NCBI GenBank assembly: GCA_018267095.1
Contig: JAFDZC010000011.1
Span: 1 to 64,000, forward strand
From: Bacteroidota bacterium
Lineage (GTDB): Bacteria > Bacteroidota > Bacteroidia > Flavobacteriales > Flavobacteriaceae
Direction of reading: 5' to 3'
DNA: 64,000 nt
A program made the position numbers and the translations under genes. Below, piece by piece: positions 49,982 to 58,600 of the stretch (its first letter is position 1; each line of letters starts with the position of its first letter). The notes under the pieces are model-generated. The model did no database searches. It saw only the letters and a list, made by a program, of their open reading frames with translations, and had not been told where the DNA came from.

Positions 49982-50956
49982 TTATTGGTCTAGTAGATAT
50001 GCAAATATAAGAGGTGCCACAATTGTAGCATCAGATTCAACAATAAATTTCGGGGTGGTAATATCGAGTTTCCCCCAAGTGATTTTTTCATTCGGAACCG
50101 CTCCTGAATACGATCCATAACTCGTGGTGGAATCAGAGATTTGGCAGAAGTAACTCCAGAACGGAACATCGTGCATTTCCATGTCTTGATACAACATTGG
50201 CACCACGCAAATCGGGAAGTCACCGGCAATTCCTCCACCAATTTGGAAAAATCCAACACCTTTGCCTGCGCAGTTTTTGGTGTACCAATCGGCCAACCAC
50301 ATCATATATTCAATACCGCTTTTCATGGTGGTTGGTTTGAATTGACCTTTGATGCAATAAGATGCGAATATGTTGCCCATGGTGCTGTCTTCCCAGCCCG
50401 GAACCACAATCGGCAAGTTTTTTTCTGCTGCGGCTACCATCCAAGAATCTTTCGGGTCAATTTCGTAGTATTGTTTTAATACGCCTGAATTGATCATTTG
50501 ATACATAAATTCATGCGGAAAATAGCGCTCGTCTTGAGCATCGGCATTGTTCCAAATATCGTATAAGTGCGATTGCAATCTGCGGAAAGCTTCCTCTTCA
50601 GGAATACACGTATCCGTCACACGATTGTAGTGGTTTTCGAGTAAATCCCATTCTTCTTGCGGGCTTAAATCGCGGTAATTCGGTACGCGTTTGTACGAAT
50701 TGTGCGCCACCAAATTCATGATGTCTTCTTCGAGGTTTGCGCCCGTACACGAAATGATGTGTACTTTGTCTTGGCGAATCATTTCAGCCAGTGATTTTCC
50801 CAACTCGGCGGTACTCATCGCACCGGCCAAGGTAATCATCATTTTCCCGTTTTCTAATAAGTGGGCTTCATAACCTTTGGCAGCATCAACCAAAGCGGCT
50901 GCGTTGAAATGAAGATAATGTTTTTCGATAAACTGACTGATCGGTCCTTTGCTCAT
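49982..50956 (-). CDS. Deoxyhypusine-synthase-like protein
   Basis: A 324-residue protein of the deoxyhypusine synthase fold. NAD/polyamine-site motifs are present: MMITLAGAMSTAELGKSLAEMI, VHIISCTGANLEEDI, GGGIAGDFP and SYSGAVPNEKITWGKL. The canonical enzyme has GGGxxKHH carrying the lysine that forms the enzyme intermediate; here that position reads GGGIAGDFPICV, with no lysine. Bacteria lack eIF5A, so hypusine formation is not expected. Bacterial relatives may act on polyamines (e.g. homospermidine-type reactions) or have lost activity. It lies 75 bp downstream of the arginine-decarboxylase-like gene, consistent with a polyamine role. Confidence 0.88.
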   Translation of the reverse strand: MSKGPISQFIEKHYLHFNAAALVDAAKGYEAHLLENGKMMITLAGAMSTAELGKSLAEMIRQDKVHIISCTGANLEEDIMNLVAHNSYKRVPNYRDLSPQEEWDLLENHYNRVTDTCIPEEEAFRRLQSHLYDIWNNADAQDERYFPHEFMYQMINSGVLKQYYEIDPKDSWMVAAAEKNLPIVVPGWEDSTMGNIFASYCIKGQFKPTTMKSGIEYMMWLADWYTKNCAGKGVGFFQIGGGIAGDFPICVVPMLYQDMEMHDVPFWSYFCQISDSTTSYGSYSGAVPNEKITWGKLDITTPKFIVESDATIVAPLIFAYLLDQ

Positions 50957-51031
50957 TTTATGCTTGTCTTATATTAATAGGTTGACCTTCCAAAGAAAAT
51001 ATTTTTTTTGAAATCGGCAAAACTTCTCAAA

Positions 51032-52429
51032 TTATTTATTGTATCCGAGAATGGCCAATACTTCTTCAGAGGTTTGTTGTTCTGAATAAACTTCTGTAGC
51101 CAAGATTCCGTTCTCGTCGCGATCAATCAAGATATGTTTGGGCTGCGGAATCAAACAGTGGTGTAATCCGCCAAATCCGCCAATGGTTTCTTGATAGGCT
51201 CCGGTGTTGAAAAATCCGATATACAGAGGTTTTTCTTTGTTGTATTTTGGTAAATAAACAGCGTTCATATGCTGTTCAGAGTTGTAATAATCGTCGCTGT
51301 CGCAGGTCATTCCGCCCAGCAAAACACGCTCATAAGTATCGTTCCAACGGTTGACGGCAAGCATCACAAAGCGTTTGTTGATGGCCCAAGTATCGGGTAA
51401 AGTCGTGATGAACGAGCTGTCAATCATGTTCCAGTTTTCGCGGTCGTTTTGTTTTTTCTGATACAAAACCTGATAAATCGCGCCACCGCTTTCGCCCACG
51501 GTAAACGAACCGAATTCGGTAAAGATATGCGGAACTTCGACTTCGGCATCGTCACATGCAATCTTGATTTGATTCAGAATTTCATCGACCATATATTGGT
51601 AATCATACTCAAAAGCCAATGAGTTTTTAATCGGGAAACCGCCGCCAATGTTCAAGCTGTCGAGCGTTGGACACTCTTTTTTAAGAGCGATATACACTTT
51701 CATACATTTGAGCAGTTCGTTCCAATAATAAGCCGTGTCGCGAATGCCGGTATTGATAAAAAAGTGCAGCATTTTGAGCTCAACCTTTTTATTCTCTTGG
51801 ATTTGCTTTCTGTAAAACGGAACGATGTCTTTGTAGCCAATGCCCAAACGCGAAGTGTAAAACTCAAATTTGGGTTCTTCTTCGGCAGCAATGCGAATTC
51901 CGATTTTGAATTTTCCTTTGATTTTTTCTTGCAACAAATCGAGTTCTTCGTAGTTGTCAATCACCGGAATGGTTTTGTTGTGGCCATTGTTGATGAGCCG
52001 CGCAATATTTTCGATATAGCCGTCGCGTTTGAATCCGTTGCAAACGACATAAGTATTTTTGTTGATTTTTCCGTTTTCGAGCAATTTCTCGACAATGTTG
52101 ATGTCAAAAGCCGACGATGTCTCGATGTGGATGTTGTTTTTGAACGCCTCGTTCATGATGAACTGAAAGTGCGAACTTTTGGTACAATAGCAATAGTAGT
52201 ATTTGCCTTCGTATCCGATTTTTTCCATGCCTTTTCTAAACCAACCTTTGGCTTTGTTGATGTTGGTTGAAATTTGCGGCAAGTACGTAAACTTGAGCGG
52301 CGTTCCGTATTTCTCAACCAAATGCATCAAGTCAATGTTGTGAAACAACAGATTGTCTTTGTTGAGCGAAAATTCTTCTTGCGGGAAATAGAATGTTTGG
52401 TTGATTAAGTCGTAATATTTAGTATTCAT
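51032..52429 (-). CDS. speA: PLP-dependent (arginine-type) decarboxylase
   Basis: A 465-residue fold-III PLP decarboxylase. The PLP lysine is in YCTKSSHFQF (~residue 85), SSAFDINIVEKLL follows as the usual S-x-x-E-like segment, and LNIGGGFPIK and EFGSFTVGESGG are phosphate- and substrate-site motifs. The C-terminal GGMTCDSDDYY supplies the CDSxD motif. Bacteroidota homologues of this size are annotated as arginine decarboxylase, making agmatine, and many stand beside an agmatinase and the deoxyhypusine-synthase-like gene. No agmatinase is present here. Ornithine or carboxynorspermidine substrates cannot be excluded, so the gene symbol is tentative. Confidence 0.85.
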   Translation of the reverse strand: MNTKYYDLINQTFYFPQEEFSLNKDNLLFHNIDLMHLVEKYGTPLKFTYLPQISTNINKAKGWFRKGMEKIGYEGKYYYCYCTKSSHFQFIMNEAFKNNIHIETSSAFDINIVEKLLENGKINKNTYVVCNGFKRDGYIENIARLINNGHNKTIPVIDNYEELDLLQEKIKGKFKIGIRIAAEEEPKFEFYTSRLGIGYKDIVPFYRKQIQENKKVELKMLHFFINTGIRDTAYYWNELLKCMKVYIALKKECPTLDSLNIGGGFPIKNSLAFEYDYQYMVDEILNQIKIACDDAEVEVPHIFTEFGSFTVGESGGAIYQVLYQKKQNDRENWNMIDSSFITTLPDTWAINKRFVMLAVNRWNDTYERVLLGGMTCDSDDYYNSEQHMNAVYLPKYNKEKPLYIGFFNTGAYQETIGGFGGLHHCLIPQPKHILIDRDENGILATEVYSEQQTSEEVLAILGYNK

Positions 52430-52481
52430 TAGCGATGGATGATTTTAGATTAAAAATAAGAAGACCAAATTTTATCTAAAT

Positions 52482-52655
52482 TCATACTCTAATGTTGGCG
52501 TAAATAATTTGAAGTTCTTCGCCATACTGACCCAAAATACCCAAACTGAGCACCGTCAATAAAAGAATGGATTTGTCTGCATTTTTCAGAAACCTAAAAA
52601 ACGGGCTGACACCACTGATGATTGACATTGCGGGATGAGGGTTTTGTTTTTTCAT
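52482..52655 (-). CDS. Small membrane protein, 57 residues
   Basis: A short gene from the ATG at 52655: a basic, Pro-containing N-terminus (MKKQNPHPAMSIISGVSPFF) and one hydrophobic helix (SILLLTVLSLGILG) with a short tail. The exact -7 element TACATTTG ends only 8 bp before this ATG, so the mRNA would be almost leaderless, and the longer in-frame start at 52694 would lie upstream of the transcript. I think it is real, but I know no function. It lies between aroB and the decarboxylase on the same strand. Confidence 0.6.
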   Translation of the reverse strand: MKKQNPHPAMSIISGVSPFFRFLKNADKSILLLTVLSLGILGQYGEELQIIYANIRV

Positions 52656-52662
52656 TACTGCG

Positions 52663-52694
52663 CAAATGTAAAAAAATAAAAATTTGCTGTGCAA
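52663..52694 (-). promoter_or_regulatory. Promoter of the 57-residue membrane protein (and possibly the speA operon)
   Basis: Minus-strand TTG (52692-52694) and TACATTTG (52663-52670), 21 bp apart. Transcription should start about 2-4 nt before the ATG at 52655. No separate exact promoter was seen before the decarboxylase, so this may drive both. Confidence 0.65.
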
Positions 52695-52714
52695 TGTTTT
52701 AGATGAAAAAAATA

Positions 52715-53782
52715 TTAAGTTCTGTAGTAGGCAAATGCTTCTTTAATTTCTTCTTTTTCAGCGGTTTGGTTGATGATTACTTGACCAATGCCTTCAATAA
52801 GTGCAAACTGAACCTGACCGTATTCGTTTTTTTTGTCATGAATGAGCAAATCCATGATGGGCAAAACGTCTTGGGCTTCAATAGGCAAAGGTTCAAACAA
52901 GTCTGAAATAACGGCTTTGATTTCGTTGAGTTCGGTTGGAGAAATCAAGTTTTTGCGCCAAGCCATAAAGCCTTCGATAATCATACCGGCAGCAATGGCC
53001 TCACCGTGTAATAAGGTTGGTTTTTGCGGATGTTCGAGAAAATAACTCTCAATGGCGTGGCCAATGGTATGTCCGAAATTCAGTGCTTTTCTGATGCCGT
53101 TTTCGGTAGGATCTTGCAGTACAATTTCATTTTTGATTTCAATGGAACGATAAATCAAACGCGTGAGTTCGTCAAAATCTAAAGCGCTCAAATCGAGGAA
53201 TTCTTGCCAATAAGCGCGATCGTAAATAAGTCCGTGTTTGAGCATTTCGGCCAAGCCTGAGCGCATTTCGTTTTGTGGCAAGGTTTCTAAAAATGAAGGC
53301 TCTATCAAAACCATTTTAGGGGCATTGATGACGCCAATTTGGTTTTTGAGCGCGCCCAAATCTACTCCGTTTTTTCCGCCAATCGAGGCATCGACCATGG
53401 CCAAAAGCGTGGTAGGAACGTTGATAAAATCGATTCCTCTTTTAAAGGCCGAAGCGACAAATCCGCCCAAATCAGTGACCACACCGCCGCCTAAATTGAT
53501 AAGGACACTTTTGCGATCAGCACCGAGTTCTGAAAGCGCGTTCCAAACTTCAAGGCAAGTGTATAGATTTTTGTGTGCTTCGCCTGATTCGAATTCGATA
53601 ATTTCAATGGGTATTTCGGTGGGTAAATTGGCTAAAAAACCAGGCAAACAATATTCGTGTGAACCTTCGTCTACCAATATAAAAATGCCCGAATAATTTG
53701 CTTGCTGGAGCAGTTGCATCAGCGCATCGTATCCGGATTCGTGAAAATAAACTTGGTAACCGTTGGCCTGGATTGGGGTCAT
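52715..53782 (-). CDS. aroB: 3-dehydroquinate synthase
   Basis: A 355-residue shikimate-pathway enzyme converting DAHP to 3-dehydroquinate, with NAD and zinc cofactors. Motifs: LGGGVVTDLGGFVAS, INVPTTLLAMVDASIGGKNGVDL (NAD and substrate site), RSGLAEMLKHGLI (zinc-ligand glutamate and active-site lysine), NFGHTIGHAIE and LLHGEAIAAGM (zinc histidines). Length is normal. It is divergent from the proline dehydrogenase gene, sharing a 92-bp intergenic region. Confidence 0.96.
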   Translation of the reverse strand: MTPIQANGYQVYFHESGYDALMQLLQQANYSGIFILVDEGSHEYCLPGFLANLPTEIPIEIIEFESGEAHKNLYTCLEVWNALSELGADRKSVLINLGGGVVTDLGGFVASAFKRGIDFINVPTTLLAMVDASIGGKNGVDLGALKNQIGVINAPKMVLIEPSFLETLPQNEMRSGLAEMLKHGLIYDRAYWQEFLDLSALDFDELTRLIYRSIEIKNEIVLQDPTENGIRKALNFGHTIGHAIESYFLEHPQKPTLLHGEAIAAGMIIEGFMAWRKNLISPTELNEIKAVISDLFEPLPIEAQDVLPIMDLLIHDKKNEYGQVQFALIEGIGQVIINQTAEKEEIKEAFAYYRT

Positions 53783-53819
53783 AAGAATTCTAAAAAAATG
53801 CGCTGCAAATTAAGGGATT

Positions 53820-53854
53820 TTTGATGAATTATTATACGATACTCTATATATTTG
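53820..53854 (+). promoter_or_regulatory. Promoter of the proline dehydrogenase gene
   Basis: TTTG (53820-53823) and TATATTTG (53847-53854, exact TAnnTTTG), 23 bp apart. Transcription from here starts after the in-frame ATGs at 53821/53824 and so fixes the true start at 53875, with a leader of about 15 nt. Confidence 0.7.
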
Positions 53855-53874
53855 CCAAAGTATTAAAATCCACT

Positions 53875-55047
53875 ATGGAACCGATTTTCAACAACACCCA
53901 AACAGCCTTTTCACTCAAAAGCGACACCGAACTCGAGCGCGCTTATTTTTTGTTTAAACTCATTGACAGCCAGCCTTTGGTGCGTATCGGAACGGCCGTG
54001 ACCAACTTTGCTATCAAAGCGCATTTGCCGGTTGAAGGTTTGATTCGCGCTACGGTTTTTGATCATTTTTGTGGCGGTGTGAATGAAGATGATTGTTTGC
54101 CGGTGGTTGATAAAATGTTTACCAAAGGCGTTTCGTCGGTATTGGATTATTCGGTTGAAGGCAAAGAAGAAGAAGCCCAGTTTGATGCGGCTTTAGCCAT
54201 GACTTTAAAGACCGTTGTTTTTGCAGCCGAGCGTGAGGCGATTCCGTTTGCGGTTTTCAAACCCACCGGTTTTGGACGTATTGATTTGTATGAAAAAGTG
54301 GGTTCAAAACAAACTTTGACCGAGGCCGAACAAGCTGAGTGGGCTAGAGTAGTAGAGCGTTTTCATACGGTTTGTAAAGAAGCACACCAACGCGATGTGG
54401 CACTTTTGATTGATGCTGAAGAAACCTGGATGCAAGATGCGGCCGATGATTTGGTGGCTGAAATGATGCGTACCTACAACAAAGAAAAAGCGATTGTGTT
54501 TAATACGTTGCAAATGTATCGTTGGGACCGAATGGATTATCTAAAAAAGCTTCACCAGCAAGCCAAAGCAGAAGGTTTTTACATCGGGATGAAACTCGTA
54601 CGCGGTGCCTATATGGAAAAAGAAAACGCCCGAGCCGAAGAGCGCAATTATATTTCTCCGATTTGTATTTCAAAACAAGCCACCGATGATAATTACAATG
54701 CTTCGGTTGATTATATGGTCGAGCATTTAGACCGCATGGCTATTTTTGCCGGAACACACAACGAAGAAAGTTCATATCGTCTGATGCAACTCATGCAAGA
54801 AAAAGGCATCGCTAAAAACGACGCGCGTATTTGGTTTGGACAGTTGTACGGAATGAGCGACAACATTAGTTATAATTTGGCAGCACACGGTTATAACGTA
54901 GCCAAATATTTGCCTTTTGGGCCGGTGCGCGATGTGATGCCTTATCTCATTCGTCGCGCCGAAGAAAATACTTCAGTAGCCGGACAAACCAGTCGAGAGC
55001 TTACATTGTTAAAAACCGAACGCGACCGTCGAAAAAACAAGAACTAA
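53875..55047 (+). CDS. Proline dehydrogenase
   Basis: A 390-residue FAD enzyme of the PutA/PRODH barrel, oxidising proline to pyrroline-5-carboxylate. Signatures: FGRIDLYEK, ALLIDAEETWMQDA, VFNTLQMYRWDRMDYL, the MKLVRGAYMEKENARAEE motif, a late AGTHNEESSYRL, and the substrate-binding arginines in PYLIRRAEENTS. It is the single-domain form; the dehydrogenase half (P5C dehydrogenase) is not nearby. The start is set by the promoter inside the longer open frame. The divergent neighbour is aroB. Confidence 0.94.
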   Translation: MEPIFNNTQTAFSLKSDTELERAYFLFKLIDSQPLVRIGTAVTNFAIKAHLPVEGLIRATVFDHFCGGVNEDDCLPVVDKMFTKGVSSVLDYSVEGKEEEAQFDAALAMTLKTVVFAAEREAIPFAVFKPTGFGRIDLYEKVGSKQTLTEAEQAEWARVVERFHTVCKEAHQRDVALLIDAEETWMQDAADDLVAEMMRTYNKEKAIVFNTLQMYRWDRMDYLKKLHQQAKAEGFYIGMKLVRGAYMEKENARAEERNYISPICISKQATDDNYNASVDYMVEHLDRMAIFAGTHNEESSYRLMQLMQEKGIAKNDARIWFGQLYGMSDNISYNLAAHGYNVAKYLPFGPVRDVMPYLIRRAEENTSVAGQTSRELTLLKTERDRRKNKN

Positions 55048-55071
55048 ACAATAAATTAACGATGAAATAAA

Positions 55072-55103
55072 AAACTCTATCGATTATGGTAGGGTTTTTT
55101 TTT
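55072..55103 (+). terminator. Rho-independent terminator after proline dehydrogenase
   Basis: AAACTCTATC and GGTAGGGTTT form a 10-bp stem with two G-U pairs around GATTAT, followed by a T-run. Confidence 0.75.
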
Positions 55104-55171
55104 GTCTGCTTGTTATTAAACTCTGAGCAAGACTGTCCCAAATTTGCGCATTTTTAATTTTAAAAAGAGCT

Positions 55172-55609
55172 ATGAAAAAAATTGGATTATCCTTTTTTTT
55201 GGGATTTTTGTTTTTGTGTCATTCGTCTTTTGACACCTATTTACCTTCCAGATTACAAACTGAAACTTATTCAAAAGAGCAAATTGAAAACTTCATCAGA
55301 GAAGTATATACTGATGCAGCTGAATCGCTTTTTTTTAAACCAAATTCTACACGACTCAAATTGACTACTGATTTTTTGCAGCGGGTTCGCGTTGTGAAAA
55401 ATGCCCAATATAAAACGACAAAACTACCTTCGTTATCGAGTGTTTCGTTGATTAATGATTACAATCCGAGCTTGACAAGAGAAACTGTTTTTGATCCTAA
55501 AACCTTCAATCCGCTCAAGTACGATTTTGAGATGTTCAGCAAGTCACGCCTAATTATTAAAGTGGATGACACTGATTATGCGATCATCATTGAACCTCGT
55601 CGTTATTAA
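55172..55609 (+). CDS. Small exported protein of unknown function
   Basis: A 145-residue protein. The N-terminal hydrophobic stretch MKKIGLSFFLGFLFLCHSSF could be a signal peptide; cleavage is not obvious, and a cysteine at residue 16 is not in a clear lipobox. The body (YSKEQIENFIREVYTDAAESL, then FDPKTFNPLKYDFEMFSKS and VDDTDYAIIIEPRRY) is alpha plus beta with no recognised motif. It lies 11 bp before the large T9SS type B protein, so the two are probably co-transcribed and may function together at the envelope. Confidence 0.75.
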   Translation: MKKIGLSFFLGFLFLCHSSFDTYLPSRLQTETYSKEQIENFIREVYTDAAESLFFKPNSTRLKLTTDFLQRVRVVKNAQYKTTKLPSLSSVSLINDYNPSLTRETVFDPKTFNPLKYDFEMFSKSRLIIKVDDTDYAIIIEPRRY

Positions 55610-55620
55610 TCAGCAGTCGT

Positions 55621-58600
55621 ATGAAAGAAAGATTATTACTACTGTTTTTTTTCGTTTTTATTTCGGCACAAAGTCAAACCTATCTAATGCAAGATGGAGC
55701 TTTTACGACTTGCTCAGGAACTTTTTATGATTCGGGTGGTGCAGCAGCAAATTACAGTGCCAACGAAGATTATGAAATTACTTTTTGCCCCAGTACTCCG
55801 GGAACTTATATTTCGTTGCAATTTACGGCTTTTAATATCGAGCTAGGGAATAACCTTCGCGATTATATGACTATATACAACGGTACGGGAACTACCGGAA
55901 CCATTATTGCCAATTATTACAATTCGTCACCTACAAATTGTAGTGGTGGAACTATTATTTCAAGCGATCCATCGGGTTGTATGACCGTCGTTTTTTCATC
56001 TAACAACAATAATCAGCGCGCCGGTTGGGAAGCTACTATTTCTTGTAGCAGTCTTCCGGGTAATTTAGGAGCACCCACCAATTCAGTTTGTTCAGGTGCA
56101 AATCCGTTTTGCGCGAACTCTGGTTTGCAGTTTCCGAATCTGAGTGATTGCGATAATGTTCCAGATGCACCACAAGCAATCACGGATCATACTTGTCTGA
56201 CTACTGCTCCAAATCCGGCCTGGTACTATTTGTCGATAGGTATTGCCGGCGACATTGACTTACAAATCAAACAATCAACCGGGCCAAATAATACAGGAAC
56301 TGCATTAGATGTTGATTTTGCCATTTGGGGACCTTTCTCAGATCCATTAGCCGCTTGTAATGATTTTACACTTGGTGATTGCACTGATGATCACATTTGT
56401 TCGGGAAATGTTGTTGATTGTAGCTATTCAACCGCTGGAACTGAAAATGCAACTATTCCCAATGCTTTGGTCGGTGAAGTATACATGGTTTTAATTACCA
56501 ATTACGATGGAGATCCTGGGTTTATCACGATGCAACAAACCAATGCTGGTCAACCCGGTGCCGGAAGTACTGATTGCTCGATTGTATGCCCAACTTTTAG
56601 TGGGATAAATCCAACTTGCGGAGGTAGTAACGGTTCTATTCGTGTATCTGGTTTGGGCGCCAATACTACCCACCAGATTACTTATTTAGACGATGGTGTT
56701 CCGGTATCTATTTCATTGACCGGAAATGCCAACGGTCAGGCAACTATCTCTGGCTTGAATGCAGGTAATTATACCAATATGCTGACGGATGTTACCGGTT
56801 GCAATACGCCTTCGAGTGTGACTTTGGCTTCGGTGGTTCCGACCATTACCTCAGTGACGGCAACGTCGTCGGTTTGTTCAGGAAGTCAGGTAGTGTTTAC
56901 CCTGAGCGGTACGCCTAATTCGTTTATTACATACAATATCAATGGTGGAGCAAATCAGATGACAACTTTAAGCCCCACCGGAACCAGAACTGTATCAGTC
57001 AATGCTGTAACCACCAATACTACGTTGACTACGGTTTCAGTTTCTACCGGAGCCGCTTGTACTGTGCCAATAACTCTTACAAAAACGGTTACCATCATTC
57101 CTGATCCTTCGCTTACATTAACTTCAGCTGTTGGAACAGACAACCAAAGTATTTGCGAAAACACATCAATTACCACAATTAAATATACTGTAGGCGGAAG
57201 TGCAACATCAGCGTCTGCAACTGGTTTACCCAACGGTCTAAATGCTTCTTTTGTTGCAGGTGTATTAACCATCAGCGGAATACCTACCCAAACAGGAACT
57301 TTTAATTATGTAGTAACTACCTCAGGCGGATGTTCGCCGAATGCTACTTTAAACGGAACTTTGGTCATAAGTATGCTTCCAGCCGCTACAATCAGTTATC
57401 CTTCGACTCCTTATTGTAAATCATTGACCACCGCACAAGTAGTTGTCAGAACCGGTACAGGCGGTGGAACTTTTAGCGCTACTCCTGCGGGACTGACGAT
57501 CAATGCTGCTACCGGTGCGATTACGCCAAGTACGAGTATTGCCGGAAACTATATAGTAACTTATACGATGGCTGCTGTAGGGGGCTGTCCGGTGCAAACG
57601 GCGACCACTCCGGTCACGATTACAGAGATTCCGACAGCGACGATCAGCTATGCTACTCCGTTTTGCAATTCTCTAACCACAGCACAAGCGGTTACCCGCA
57701 CCGGAACAGCAGGCGGAACCTACAGCGCTACTCCGGCCGGATTGACCCTGAATGCTGCTACGGGTGCCATTACTCCGAGTACGAGTTTATCGGGTCCTTA
57801 TGTAGTAACCTATACCATGCCGGCAGCAGCGGGTTGTGCGGCACAAACGACTACGACCAATGTGGTGATTACAACTTTACCGGCCGCTACAATCAGTTAT
57901 CCTTCGACTCCTTATTGTAAATCATTGACCACCGCACAAGTAGTTGTCAGAACCGGTACAGGCGGTGGAACTTTTAGCGCTACTCCTGCGGGATTGACCA
58001 TCAATGCTGCTAACGGAGCGATTACTCCGAGTACAAGTTTGCCGGGCAATTATATAGTAACTTATACGATGGCTGCTGTGGGGGGCTGTCCGGTGCAAAC
58101 CGCAACGACTCCGGTTACGATTACAGAGATTCCGACAGCGACGATCAGCTATGCTACTCCGTTTTGCAATTCTCTAACCACAGCACAAGCGGTTACCCGA
58201 ACCGGAACAGCAGGCGGAACCTACAGTGCTACTCCGGCCGGATTGACCCTGAATGCTGCTACGGGTGCCATTACTCCGAGTACGAGTTTATCGGGTCCTT
58301 ATGTGGTAACCTATACCATGCCGGCCGCAGCGGGTTGCGCGGCACAAACGACTACGACCAATGTGGTGATTACAACTTTACCGGCCGCTACAATCAGTTA
58401 TCCTTCGACCCCTTATTGTAAATCATTGACCACCGCACAGGTAGTTGTCAGAACCGGTACAGGCGGCGGAACTTTTAGCGCTACTCCTGCGGGATTGACC
58501 ATCAATGCTGCTAACGGAGCGATTACCCCGAGTACAAGTTTAGCGGGCAATTATATAGTAACTTATACGATGGCTGCTGTGGGGGGCTGTCCGGTGCAAA

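Noticed and set aside
57663-58421. Two 85-codon plus-strand frames 501 bp apart
   Set aside because: They are out-of-frame readings of the tandem Ig-like repeat units inside the large T9SS gene.
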